DNA from: Casp-actino8 sp964513215
GTDB taxonomy: Bacteria > Actinomycetota > Acidimicrobiia > Acidimicrobiales > Ilumatobacteraceae
Reading direction: 5' to 3'
Assembly (NCBI GenBank): GCA_964513215.1
Contig: CAZELU010000075.1
Coordinates: 1 to 7,318, forward strand
DNA length: 7,318 nucleotides
Shown: in pieces, positions 1 to 5,735 of the stretch
Numbering within the stretch: position 1 is the stretch's first letter
Layout: each line of letters begins with the position of its first letter
The notes under the pieces: model-generated
Seen by the model: only the letters and a program-made list of their open reading frames with translations
What the model was told of the DNA's origin: nothing
The model's database searches: none
Translations under genes and position numbers: made by a program

Positions 1-1064
1 CGGGTGGGCATCACGTCGACATCGATCCACTCGTGATCGGCGTGTGCTCCTCCGCCCACCGCTCCGAGCCCGTCGAGTGTGGCGACCCCGGCCGCCGCGG
101 TGAAGTTGCCGTCCGATCCACCACCAACCGCGACACCGGCCACGGGCGGCAAGCCGAGATCGCGAACGACTTCTTCGGCCAACGGATAGAGCCAAGCCGA
201 CGCACTCGAGGGCATGGGAGGACGATTGAAGCCGCCGAGAACTTCGAGTGATGCGCCTGGGAGAACTGGCTGCAAGGCGCGAAACAAGGCGTCGACTCGA
301 TCGAATTCGGAGATCTTCTCCACTCGGCAGTCGACGAGCACACGCGCCTCGGCCGGCACCACGTTGTCGGCCGTACCCACCGATGACACCGTCGGCGTGA
401 CCGTGGTTCCGATGGACGCGTCGCCGAACTCGGCGATGCGCAGGATCTGGTGCGACGCCTCGATCAACGCATTGATCCCCTTTTCGGGTTCGAGACCAGC
501 GTGCGCCGCGCGTCCACGCACGAGGAGTTCGTACGTTCCGGTGCCCTTCCGTGCCGTTTTCAACGCTCCACCATCGGCACTCGGCTCGAGCACGAGCACC
601 GCTCCGCATTCCTGGGCTCGTTCGACGATCAGATCGCGTGACGAACCCGAACCGATTTCTTCGTCGGCCGAGATCAAGATCTCGACACCGCTGCGATCAG
701 CGAGGGCGGCGACTCCGTGAATGGCCTGGACGATTCCACCCTTCATGTCGAACACACCCGGGCCAGTCGCTTTGCCGTTCGACACCGTGAACGGCCGCGC
801 CGCCAACGCACCGAGCGGAAACACCGTGTCGTGATGCCCAACGATCAGAACTCGGGGACGCCCGCCACCCGTCCAGTGGACGTGTGGGCCGTTACTGCCC
901 TCGATGACGATGGGGGCCGAGCCCAGGCGATCGACGAGGAGTTCAGACAAGGTGTGAGCGCTCGTCCGCAACGCGTCGAGGTCGCGAGACGGTGACTCGA
1001 CGTTCACCAGTCGCCCGACATCGCTGATCATCACGTCGCGATCGGGTGATTTCAATCGGGCCAC
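1..1064 (-). CDS. M20-family metallopeptidase, carboxypeptidase G2/ArgE type (C-terminus cut by window edge)
   Basis: Reading the minus strand from GTG at 1064 gives 354 codons still open at position 1. The protein has the complete M20 dinuclear zinc signature in order: GHHDT (about residues 76-80, ligand His77 and Asp79), GVFDMKGG (bridging Asp106), ADEEIGS (catalytic Glu135, ligand Glu136), LEPS (Glu160), the dimerisation-domain AAHAGLEPEKG with His188, DNVVPAEARV (233-242), GGGSDGN (314-320) and HADHEWID with ligand His341. The order and context resemble carboxypeptidase G2 and other glutamate carboxypeptidase-like amidases, which remove an amino acid from an N-acyl group in the cytoplasm or periplasm; no signal peptide is visible, so cytoplasmic is likelier. 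By comparison with that family only about 20 residues are missing. GTG 1064 was chosen because a CACAAT hexamer lies 6 bases before it; ATG at 1031 is the alternative. Substrate cannot be told. It is divergent from the S15 lipoprotein gene, 42 bases away. Confidence 0.9.
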   Translation of the reverse strand, partial: MARLKSPDRDVMISDVGRLVNVESPSRDLDALRTSAHTLSELLVDRLGSAPIVIEGSNGPHVHWTGGGRPRVLIVGHHDTVFPLGALAARPFTVSNGKATGPGVFDMKGGIVQAIHGVAALADRSGVEILISADEEIGSGSSRDLIVERAQECGAVLVLEPSADGGALKTARKGTGTYELLVRGRAAHAGLEPEKGINALIEASHQILRIAEFGDASIGTTVTPTVSSVGTADNVVPAEARVLVDCRVEKISEFDRVDALFRALQPVLPGASLEVLGGFNRPPMPSSASAWLYPLAEEVVRDLGLPPVAGVAVGGGSDGNFTAAAGVATLDGLGAVGGGAHADHEWIDVDVMPT

Positions 1065-1070
1065 GTCTCC

Positions 1071-1076
1071 ATTGTG
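1071..1076 (-). promoter_or_regulatory. Putative -10 element of the M20 peptidase gene
   Basis: CACAAT on the minus strand, followed by the six bases GGAGAC and then the GTG start. It is a weaker match to TANNNT than the other promoters here, but its offset from the start is the same as in four other genes of the window. GGAG inside the spacer is only 2 bases from GTG, too close for a normal Shine-Dalgarno site. No -35 box is evident. Confidence 0.45.
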
Positions 1077-1091
1077 ACCGATCCGGAGCCC

Positions 1092-1097
1092 TAAGGT
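1092..1097 (+). promoter_or_regulatory. Putative -10 element of the S15 lipoprotein gene
   Basis: TAAGGT ends 9 bases before the ATG at 1107, so transcription would begin at or within a few bases of the start codon. No purine-rich ribosome-binding site lies in the spacer CGGCCCGAT. The matching -35 zone (about 1069-1075) coincides with the opposing -10 of the M20 gene. Confidence 0.5.
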
Positions 1098-1106
1098 CGG
1101 CCCGAT

Positions 1107-3326
1107 ATGAAGTCTTCTCGCGCATCGGCCATTGCACTCTCGTTCGTTCTGCTGGCGTCGGCAGCCTGCGGGGGTGGTGACGGGTCGTCGACGTCGGCTC
1201 CGTCGGTCGAATCGTCCACGACCGTGGCCGCCAAGGCGGCTGTCGACTTCACAGTCGCACCCGGCACTCGTCAGATCACCATCACCGGCGGACAGTCCGG
1301 CACCGATGTCGTGGTTCTCGACGCGAGCCGCGGTCAAGTGGCGCAAGGAACGATCGACGAACTGGGCTCGCTGCTCTTTCGCCGTATCGAAGCTGGTGAT
1401 TACACGGTCGAGTTGGCTGATGGTTCGGCCACGAGCGATGTGGTGTCGGTGTACGGGCCCGACGCCGTACCCGATCAGTCGTTCTATTCCGATCAGAAGA
1501 TCGGAGCCGGTTTCGGATACCTACTCACCCGTGACGGCACCACTCTCTCGATCAACGTGATGCTGCCCGGCCCGGCCGAGAACGGGCCCTACCCCACCGT
1601 CGTGGAGTACTCCGGATACGCCCCGAGCGACCCGAGCAACACGACGTTCGGACTCCTGTTCAACACGTTGGGCTACGCGTACGTCGGTGTGAACATGCGC
1701 GGCACCGGTTGTTCGGGCGGCAGCTATCGCTTCTTCGAAGAAGCTCAACTACTCGATGGCTACGACGCGATCGAGGCGATCGCCGCACAGAGTTGGGTAC
1801 TCGACAACGAAGTCGGCATGGTCGGCATCTCGTATCCCGGAATCAGTCAGTTGTTCGTGGCGTCGACGCAGCCGCCGTCGCTCGTGGCGATCACTCCGTT
1901 GTCGGTGCTCGACGACAGCTACCGGTCGACGCTTTACCCCGGCGGAATCCTCAACACCGGTTTCGCAGTCGAGTGGACTCGCGAGCGAGTGAAGGAAGCT
2001 GCTCCGTACGGCCAGGAGTGGACGAAGAAGCGGGCCGACGAAGGTGACGCTCTGTGCGCCGCGAATCAGAACCTGCGCCTGCAGAACCCCGACCTCGAAG
2101 CCGAGATCGATGCCAACCCGTTCTATTCCGCCGAGATCGGAGACGAGATCAACCCGAGCCTCATCGTCGGCGAGATCGATGTTCCGGTGTTCGTGGCCGG
2201 CGCGTGGCAGGACGAGCAGACGGGAGGCCGCTTCCCTCGCCTCCTCGACAAGTTCACGTCGTCTCCGCACGTGTACGCGACATTGCTGAACGGTCTGCAC
2301 ACCGAATCGTTGAGCCCGTCGGTGTTCCCGCGCTTCGCCGAGTTCCTGAGCTTCTACGTTGCCAAGAAGGTCCCTGACCTGTCGGCACTCCCTGTGATCG
2401 CGGGTCCATTGGCCGGGGGGATCTTCGGGGCTGACGCCGCCATCGATTCGAACAATCGCTTCGCCGGTCAGTCGTTCGACGACGCGTTGGCCGCATTCGA
2501 ATCAGAAGATCCCATCGTGGTTCTGTTCGAACAAGGTGCGGCCGACGGCGCGACACCGCGTTCGCCTCAGGCCCGGTGGTCGGCTTCATTCGACGCCTGG
2601 CCGATTCCCGACGCAGTCATGACTCCATTCGCTATCGGTGCGAGCGGATCTCTCGGGGGCGCCACCACTGCCTCGACTGGTTCGACCGACTACGTCTCCG
2701 ACCCCAAGGCGGTTCCGCCGACCTTCTACACCGGATCGGGCTCGGGTATCTGGCGCGCCGATGTCGCATTCGACTGGGTGGCCAACCCAGCGGGAACCGC
2801 CGCGGTGTTCACGACCGAACCGTTGAAGGACGACCTCGTGGTGGTTGGTGCCGGAACCGCGGCTCTCTGGATCGAGGTGACCGGCGCCGACGACACCGAC
2901 CTCGAAGTGACGATCAGTGAGGTACGTCCTGACGGCAGCGAGACCTACGTGCAGAGCGGATGGCTTCGGGCCAGTCACCGGAGTGCGAACGATGTGGATG
3001 GCCTCGACCGACTGCCCGAACACAGCCACCTCGAATCCGATCGCTCGACGTTCGCGGCCGGTGAGACGCGATTGGTCCGAGTGGAACTCTTCCCGGTGGC
3101 CCACCCGTTCCGAAAAGGATCACGGTTGCGCATGACGGTCGACGCCCCCGGCGGTAACCGCGGCGTGTGGGCGTTCCGCACGATCAGCGCGGGTGAGAAG
3201 GTGACGATCCGTCACGACGCCGACCACCCCTCGACCCTGTACTTGCCGATCGTCAGCGGCTTGGCGGTTCCGTCGGGTGTGGCCCCGTGCAATTCGTTGC
3301 GCGGTCAACCCTGCCGACCGAGCTGA
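1107..3326 (+). CDS. Secreted lipoprotein hydrolase, CocE/NonD (peptidase S15) family
   Basis: 739 residues. Residues 1-20 are a short lipoprotein signal ending ASAAC, with Cys21 as the likely lipid anchor, then a Ser/Thr-rich linker. About 46-118 looks like a small all-beta domain placed before the catalytic part. The S15 alpha/beta-hydrolase fold follows (about 130-410): GTTLSINVMLP, YAYVGVNMRGTGCSGG, and the nucleophile elbow GISYPG with Ser242. Asp369 (in GAWQDEQ) and His398 (in NGLHTE) fit the rest of the triad: the Asp-to-His spacing of 29 is close to the 28 of cocaine esterase (Asp259, His287). A C-terminal jelly-roll (about 545-717) carries the family's FTTEPL, DTDLEV and GWLRASHR stretches. 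Family members hydrolyse esters, amides or N-terminal dipeptides; the substrate here is unknown. The protein should sit on the outer face of the membrane. Cys728 and Cys736 near the end could form a disulfide. The stop lies 3 bases from that of the converging lipoprotein gene. Confidence 0.9.
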   Translation: MKSSRASAIALSFVLLASAACGGGDGSSTSAPSVESSTTVAAKAAVDFTVAPGTRQITITGGQSGTDVVVLDASRGQVAQGTIDELGSLLFRRIEAGDYTVELADGSATSDVVSVYGPDAVPDQSFYSDQKIGAGFGYLLTRDGTTLSINVMLPGPAENGPYPTVVEYSGYAPSDPSNTTFGLLFNTLGYAYVGVNMRGTGCSGGSYRFFEEAQLLDGYDAIEAIAAQSWVLDNEVGMVGISYPGISQLFVASTQPPSLVAITPLSVLDDSYRSTLYPGGILNTGFAVEWTRERVKEAAPYGQEWTKKRADEGDALCAANQNLRLQNPDLEAEIDANPFYSAEIGDEINPSLIVGEIDVPVFVAGAWQDEQTGGRFPRLLDKFTSSPHVYATLLNGLHTESLSPSVFPRFAEFLSFYVAKKVPDLSALPVIAGPLAGGIFGADAAIDSNNRFAGQSFDDALAAFESEDPIVVLFEQGAADGATPRSPQARWSASFDAWPIPDAVMTPFAIGASGSLGGATTASTGSTDYVSDPKAVPPTFYTGSGSGIWRADVAFDWVANPAGTAAVFTTEPLKDDLVVVGAGTAALWIEVTGADDTDLEVTISEVRPDGSETYVQSGWLRASHRSANDVDGLDRLPEHSHLESDRSTFAAGETRLVRVELFPVAHPFRKGSRLRMTVDAPGGNRGVWAFRTISAGEKVTIRHDADHPSTLYLPIVSGLAVPSGVAPCNSLRGQPCRPS

Positions 3327-3329
3327 CGA

Positions 3330-3776
3330 TCACTCCGGAGCAACGGTGAGCGTGAGAACGAGTTCCCCGGTGTCGTGAGTCTCGAGTTCGAACTCACCTT
3401 CGCGGTCGGCGACGAACTCGAACGAGACGTCGGTCCCAGTGAGTTCGATGTCGTAGCCATGGAGATGGAACTCGTGCTCGTCGTCAGCGGTTACCACGAT
3501 GGTGACCTCTTGGCCCAGCACCACCGATGCAGTGGCGGGCGCGCCGTCCTCGAGATCGACCTCGATGTACGCGGTCTCGGACGAGGGCGTGCCACTCTCG
3601 GGAACGTCGACCTCGATCGAACTGGTGGGCGGCGCGGTCGCCGCGGGGTCGGTGGGCGATGCGATGGAGCTCTCGGTCGTGACGGGCGAGGACTCGACGG
3701 TGGACGTCGTGTCATCACCCCCGCACGATGCGAACACGAAACCGGCGATCACGATGGTGGCGAGAGAACGACGCAT
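3330..3776 (-). CDS. Small lipoprotein with cupredoxin-like domain
   Basis: 148 residues. The N-terminus MRRSLATIVIAGFVFASC is a lipoprotein signal with Cys18 as the probable lipidated residue. Residues 19-66 are a Ser/Thr/Pro/Glu-rich, probably unfolded linker. Residues 68-147 form a beta-rich domain ending in LTLTV, with the motif HEFHLHGYD (His101, His104, His106) followed by a Phe-rich strand, a pattern I know from cupredoxin-like periplasmic domains in actinobacterial lipoproteins. His134 lies in the later ETHDTGEL segment, about where a type-1 copper protein has its Cys loop. There is no Cys after residue 18 and no Met in the domain, so a classical blue-copper site cannot form; another copper site or none is possible. 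The role is unknown: metal handling or redox protection at the cell surface is inference. The start is fixed by the signal peptide and a -10 element 6 bases upstream. It is convergent with the S15 lipoprotein and divergent from the nitroreductase. Confidence 0.8.
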   Translation of the reverse strand: MRRSLATIVIAGFVFASCGGDDTTSTVESSPVTTESSIASPTDPAATAPPTSSIEVDVPESGTPSSETAYIEVDLEDGAPATASVVLGQEVTIVVTADDEHEFHLHGYDIELTGTDVSFEFVADREGEFELETHDTGELVLTLTVAPE

Positions 3777-3782
3777 GAAGTC

Positions 3783-3788
3783 AGGCTA
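3783..3788 (-). promoter_or_regulatory. Putative -10 element of the cupredoxin-like lipoprotein gene
   Basis: TAGCCT on the minus strand, then exactly six bases (GACTTC), then ATG at 3776. There is no ribosome-binding site in the spacer. The corresponding -35 zone falls on the start codon region of the divergent nitroreductase gene (about 3806-3811). Confidence 0.5.
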
Positions 3789-3796
3789 GGCGGTGC

Positions 3797-3802
3797 GATA
3801 AT
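3797..3802 (+). promoter_or_regulatory. Putative -10 element of the nitroreductase gene
   Basis: GATAAT, one base from the TATAAT consensus, ends 8 bases before the ATG at 3811. Transcription would start at or next to the start codon. It lies only 8 bases from the opposing TAGCCT element, so the two promoters must share DNA. Confidence 0.55.
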
Positions 3803-3810
3803 CGACAGGC

Positions 3811-4359
3811 ATGCACGTCGACGACGCGATTCGAGCACGACGAACCACGATGGTGGTCGAGGCCGACCGCATGGTCGAGCGGACGATCGTCGACGAGTTG
3901 TGCGAGTTGGCCACGTGGGCGCCCAACCACAAGAGGACGTGGCCCTGGCGATTCGCGTCGATCACGGGGGGCGCGCGACGACGGCTCGGAGCCGTGATCG
4001 CCGAGGCGATGGCCGCCCACGGTGACGACGTGGCCAAAGTTGACAAAGCGCGCACCAAGTACGCCCGCACGCCCAATGTCTTGGTGATCGGAAGCATTTC
4101 CGGAGATTCCGCCGAACGCACGGGCGAGAACCGAGACGCCGTGGCCGCGGCTGCACAAAATCTGATGCTCGCCGCTACCGCCCGCGGTATCGCCACGTAC
4201 TGGGGCTCGTGTCCGAAAGGAGCCAACGCCGCTGTGGCCGAGTTCGTCGGCTTCGAACCCGGCACCCATGTGGTGGGCATCTTCTACATGGGATGGTCTC
4301 GCGACACTCCCGATGCTCCGGCTCGCCCCCCGGCCCAAGTCACCCACCTCGACTCCTGA
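3811..4359 (+). CDS. FMN-dependent nitroreductase family protein, YdjA-like
   Basis: 182 residues, the normal size for the short YdjA-type nitroreductases (E. coli YdjA is about 183). Visible family marks are an N-terminal Arg pair (RARRTT, 8-13) that binds the FMN phosphate, APNHKRTWPWRF (37-48), which corresponds to APDHKSMQPWHF of YdjA, DKARTKYARTPNVLVIG (78-94), and the ENRDAVAAAAQNLMLAATARG helix region (106-126) followed by YWGSCPKG. These proteins are cytoplasmic homodimers using NAD(P)H and flavin to reduce nitro groups, quinones or other acceptors; the physiological substrate is usually unknown and cannot be read from this sequence. The ATG at 3811 is supported by GATAAT just upstream and by alignment with the YdjA N-terminus. 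The GFA-family gene follows on the same strand after 43 bases, but with its own promoter-like element, so the two need not be an operon. Confidence 0.88.
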   Translation: MHVDDAIRARRTTMVVEADRMVERTIVDELCELATWAPNHKRTWPWRFASITGGARRRLGAVIAEAMAAHGDDVAKVDKARTKYARTPNVLVIGSISGDSAERTGENRDAVAAAAQNLMLAATARGIATYWGSCPKGANAAVAEFVGFEPGTHVVGIFYMGWSRDTPDAPARPPAQVTHLDS

Positions 4360-4390
4360 CCCACCCGACGACGCGAGGTCGACACAGGGC

Positions 4391-4396
4391 TATGCT
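4391..4396 (+). promoter_or_regulatory. Putative -10 element of the GFA-family gene
   Basis: TATGCT is followed by exactly six bases (CCGCCC) and the ATG at 4403. No ribosome-binding site is present, which decides this ATG as a leaderless-type start over the longer upstream reading frame that would run into the nitroreductase gene. Confidence 0.55.
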
Positions 4397-4402
4397 CCGC
4401 CC

Positions 4403-4804
4403 ATGCTCACGGGACGTTGTTTGTGTGAATCGGTGACCTTCGAACTGACCGGCGACATCATCGCGACTGCGGTGTGTCACTGCGACCGTTGTCAGCGTCA
4501 GAGTGGGGGCGCCTTCTCGGTGAACCTGGTGGCTCACGAGTCACAGCTCAAGGTCAATGGAACTCTCGGTTGCTACGAAGAGCGCGGCGAAAACAACGAC
4601 GACGTGTACGTGCGTCGCAAGTTCTGCGCGAAGTGCGGCTCACCGATCGTGTCGGAACTCTCGAAGTCGGCTGGCATCATCGCCGTGAAGGCCGGAGTTC
4701 TCGACGACAAGTCGTCGGTGAAGCCGACCGTCGAGGCATGGTGCGCGCACAAGCAGCCCTGGGTCGACTTGCCGGGTATGGCGATCTCGATGGAGCGCGA
4801 GTAG
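4403..4804 (+). CDS. GFA-family (glutathione-dependent formaldehyde-activating enzyme-like) zinc protein
   Basis: 133 residues, typical for a single GFA domain. The zinc-binding cysteines are all present: GRCLCES (Cys6, Cys8), CHCDRCQRQSGGAF (Cys25, Cys27, Cys30) and FCAKCGSPI (Cys75, Cys78). The family is named after Gfa of Paracoccus, which was proposed to help formaldehyde combine with glutathione; most members have no shown activity, and actinobacteria generally use mycothiol rather than glutathione, so the family name should not be taken as the function. A link to formaldehyde or thiol chemistry is only a guess. The frame is open upstream to an ATG at 4268, but that would overlap the nitroreductase by about 90 bases and place 45 non-family residues before the conserved N-terminus. 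The stop is 1 base from the stop of the converging dehydrogenase gene. Confidence 0.88.
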   Translation: MLTGRCLCESVTFELTGDIIATAVCHCDRCQRQSGGAFSVNLVAHESQLKVNGTLGCYEERGENNDDVYVRRKFCAKCGSPIVSELSKSAGIIAVKAGVLDDKSSVKPTVEAWCAHKQPWVDLPGMAISMERE

Positions 4805-4805
4805 C

Positions 4806-5666
4806 TCAGCGGCTGTACGTGTAGAAGCCGCGGCCGCTCTTGCGGCCGAGCAGTCCGGCGTCGACCATTCGGAGCAGCAACGGCGGAGCGGAGTAGAGCG
4901 GCTCCTTGAATTCTTCGTACATCGACTGCGCGACGGCGGCAGTCGTGTCGAGTCCGATCAGGTCGGCCAACGCCAGAGGTCCCATCGGATGCGCACAACC
5001 GTGCACCATTCCGTTGTCGATGTCTTCGGCCGATGCGAAACCCGATTCGAACATGCGAATCGCCGACAAGATGTACGGGATCAAGAGAGCGTTGACGATG
5101 AAGCCGGCGCGGTCCTGCGACTGGATGAGGTTCTTCGACAACTGATCTCCGGCGAAAACACCGACCCGCCGGGCGGTGTCGTCACTTGTGAGAAGCGAGC
5201 GAACGACTTCGACCAGCGGAAGAACCGGCACCGGGTTGAAGAAGTGCAGACCCACCACCTGCTCGGGACGGTTGGTGGCCATGGCCAACTTCATGATGGG
5301 AATCGACGAGGTGTTGGTGGCCAGGATCGAGTCAGCCGCCTCGACCGTCTGACTCAGACGCCGGAACACGTCGACTTTCAACTCGTCGATCTCCGGCACG
5401 GCTTCGATCACCAGTTCGCGATCGGCCAGCGCATCGAAGTCGTGGGTGACGAACAAGCGCTTGGAGATCGCGTCGACATCGGCATCGGACAACTTCCCGC
5501 GCTGAGCCGCCTTCTCGAGCGACTTCTCGATGCGGTCGAGCCCGGACTTGGCGGCCACGTCGGTGGCTTCCACGACGACGACGTCGCAACCCGATCGCGC
5601 CGAGACCTCGGCGATTCCCGCACCCATCAGGCCGCACCCGACTACACCGATCTTCTGAAGAGTCAT
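4806..5666 (-). CDS. 3-hydroxybutyryl-CoA dehydrogenase
   Basis: 286 residues, the usual length for the Hbd/PaaH/FadB2 type. The N-terminal Rossmann domain begins with KIGVVGCGLMGAGIAEV (5-21) for NAD(P) binding, with Glu33 after the second strand. The catalytic set of the family is intact: Ser120 in ATNTSS, His141 in GLHFFNPVP, Glu153 in PLVEVV and Asn192 in DRAGFIVNALL. The C-terminal helical domain carries GCAHPMGPLALADLIGLD (223-240) and ends GLLGRKSGRGFYTY. The enzyme interconverts 3-hydroxybutyryl-CoA and acetoacetyl-CoA in the cytoplasm, in short-chain fatty acid oxidation, butyrate-type routes or polyhydroxybutyrate turnover. ATG 5666 was chosen because the family N-terminus starts there and a -10 hexamer lies 6 bases upstream; the frame extends 37 codons further to 5777, but that would overlap the divergent synthetase gene. 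The divergent acetoacetyl-CoA synthetase makes its substrate or product. Confidence 0.95.
   Translation of the reverse strand: MTLQKIGVVGCGLMGAGIAEVSARSGCDVVVVEATDVAAKSGLDRIEKSLEKAAQRGKLSDADVDAISKRLFVTHDFDALADRELVIEAVPEIDELKVDVFRRLSQTVEAADSILATNTSSIPIMKLAMATNRPEQVVGLHFFNPVPVLPLVEVVRSLLTSDDTARRVGVFAGDQLSKNLIQSQDRAGFIVNALLIPYILSAIRMFESGFASAEDIDNGMVHGCAHPMGPLALADLIGLDTTAAVAQSMYEEFKEPLYSAPPLLLRMVDAGLLGRKSGRGFYTYSR
4831..4848. other. GC-rich stem-loop at the 3' junction of two convergent genes
   Basis: CGGCCGC (4831-4837), loop TCTT, GCGGCCG (4842-4848): a perfect 7-pair stem with a 4-base loop, 27 bases after the stop of the GFA-family gene and inside the last codons of the dehydrogenase gene, where it encodes part of GRKSGRG. 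Neither strand has a T-run behind it, so it is not a standard intrinsic terminator. It could act as a U-less terminator or 3'-end stabiliser for the plus-strand transcript, or be a by-product of coding. Confidence 0.35.
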
Positions 5667-5672
5667 GGGTGC

Positions 5673-5678
5673 AGTGTA
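5673..5678 (-). promoter_or_regulatory. Putative -10 element of the 3-hydroxybutyryl-CoA dehydrogenase gene
   Basis: TACACT on the minus strand, then exactly six bases (GCACCC), then ATG at 5666. No ribosome-binding site is present. No convincing -35 box is seen at the usual spacing. Confidence 0.55.
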
Positions 5679-5723
5679 AATCGCGGCGCCGGGCTCTCCC
5701 GTCGGCCCCGGACACCGACTGCC

Positions 5724-5729
5724 TAGGAT
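5724..5729 (+). promoter_or_regulatory. Putative -10 element of the acetoacetyl-CoA synthetase gene
   Basis: TAGGAT, then exactly six bases (CGTCGC), then the GTG start at 5736. No ribosome-binding site and no clear -35 box are seen. The 45 bases between this element and the opposing one (5679-5723) are the only place in the window with room for a separate operator; I saw no long inverted repeat there. Confidence 0.55.
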
Positions 5730-5735
5730 CGTCGC

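Noticed and set aside
1749..2300. 183-codon minus-strand frame inside the S15 hydrolase gene
   Set aside because: It is antisense to the catalytic domain, whose triad and motifs are conserved; the composition is Arg-rich shadow.
3384..3395. Perfect 12-base palindrome GAGTTCGAACTC, with a GTGAGT/ACTCAC pair around it (3375-3397)
   Set aside because: It lies within the lipoprotein coding region where Glu and Leu codons readily produce GAG/CTC symmetry, is not near a promoter, and has no T-run to suggest a terminator.
3375..4025. 216-codon plus-strand frame running from the lipoprotein region into the nitroreductase
   Set aside because: It is antisense to the lipoprotein gene and out of frame with the nitroreductase gene, both of which have clear family features.
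4268..4402. 45-codon N-terminal extension of the GFA-family protein
   Set aside because: It overlaps the nitroreductase gene and adds residues unlike the family; ATG 4403 has a promoter-like hexamer 6 bases before it.
4800..4860. GTAGCTCAGCGG, resembling the D-arm of a tRNA
   Set aside because: No T-arm (GTTCGA-type) sequence or acceptor pairing follows at the right distance; the bases are the end of the GFA gene and the last codons of the dehydrogenase.
5689..5711. CCGGG...CCCGG inverted repeat in the dehydrogenase/synthetase control region
   Set aside because: Only five bases per arm with 13 between, in very GC-rich DNA; too short to call an operator.
4989..5726. 245-codon plus-strand open frame across the dehydrogenase region
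   Set aside because: It lies antisense to a fully conserved dehydrogenase gene, is rich in Arg/Asp/His/Gly with no recognisable motif, and has no promoter-like element at its start. Long antisense frames are expected in high-GC DNA.
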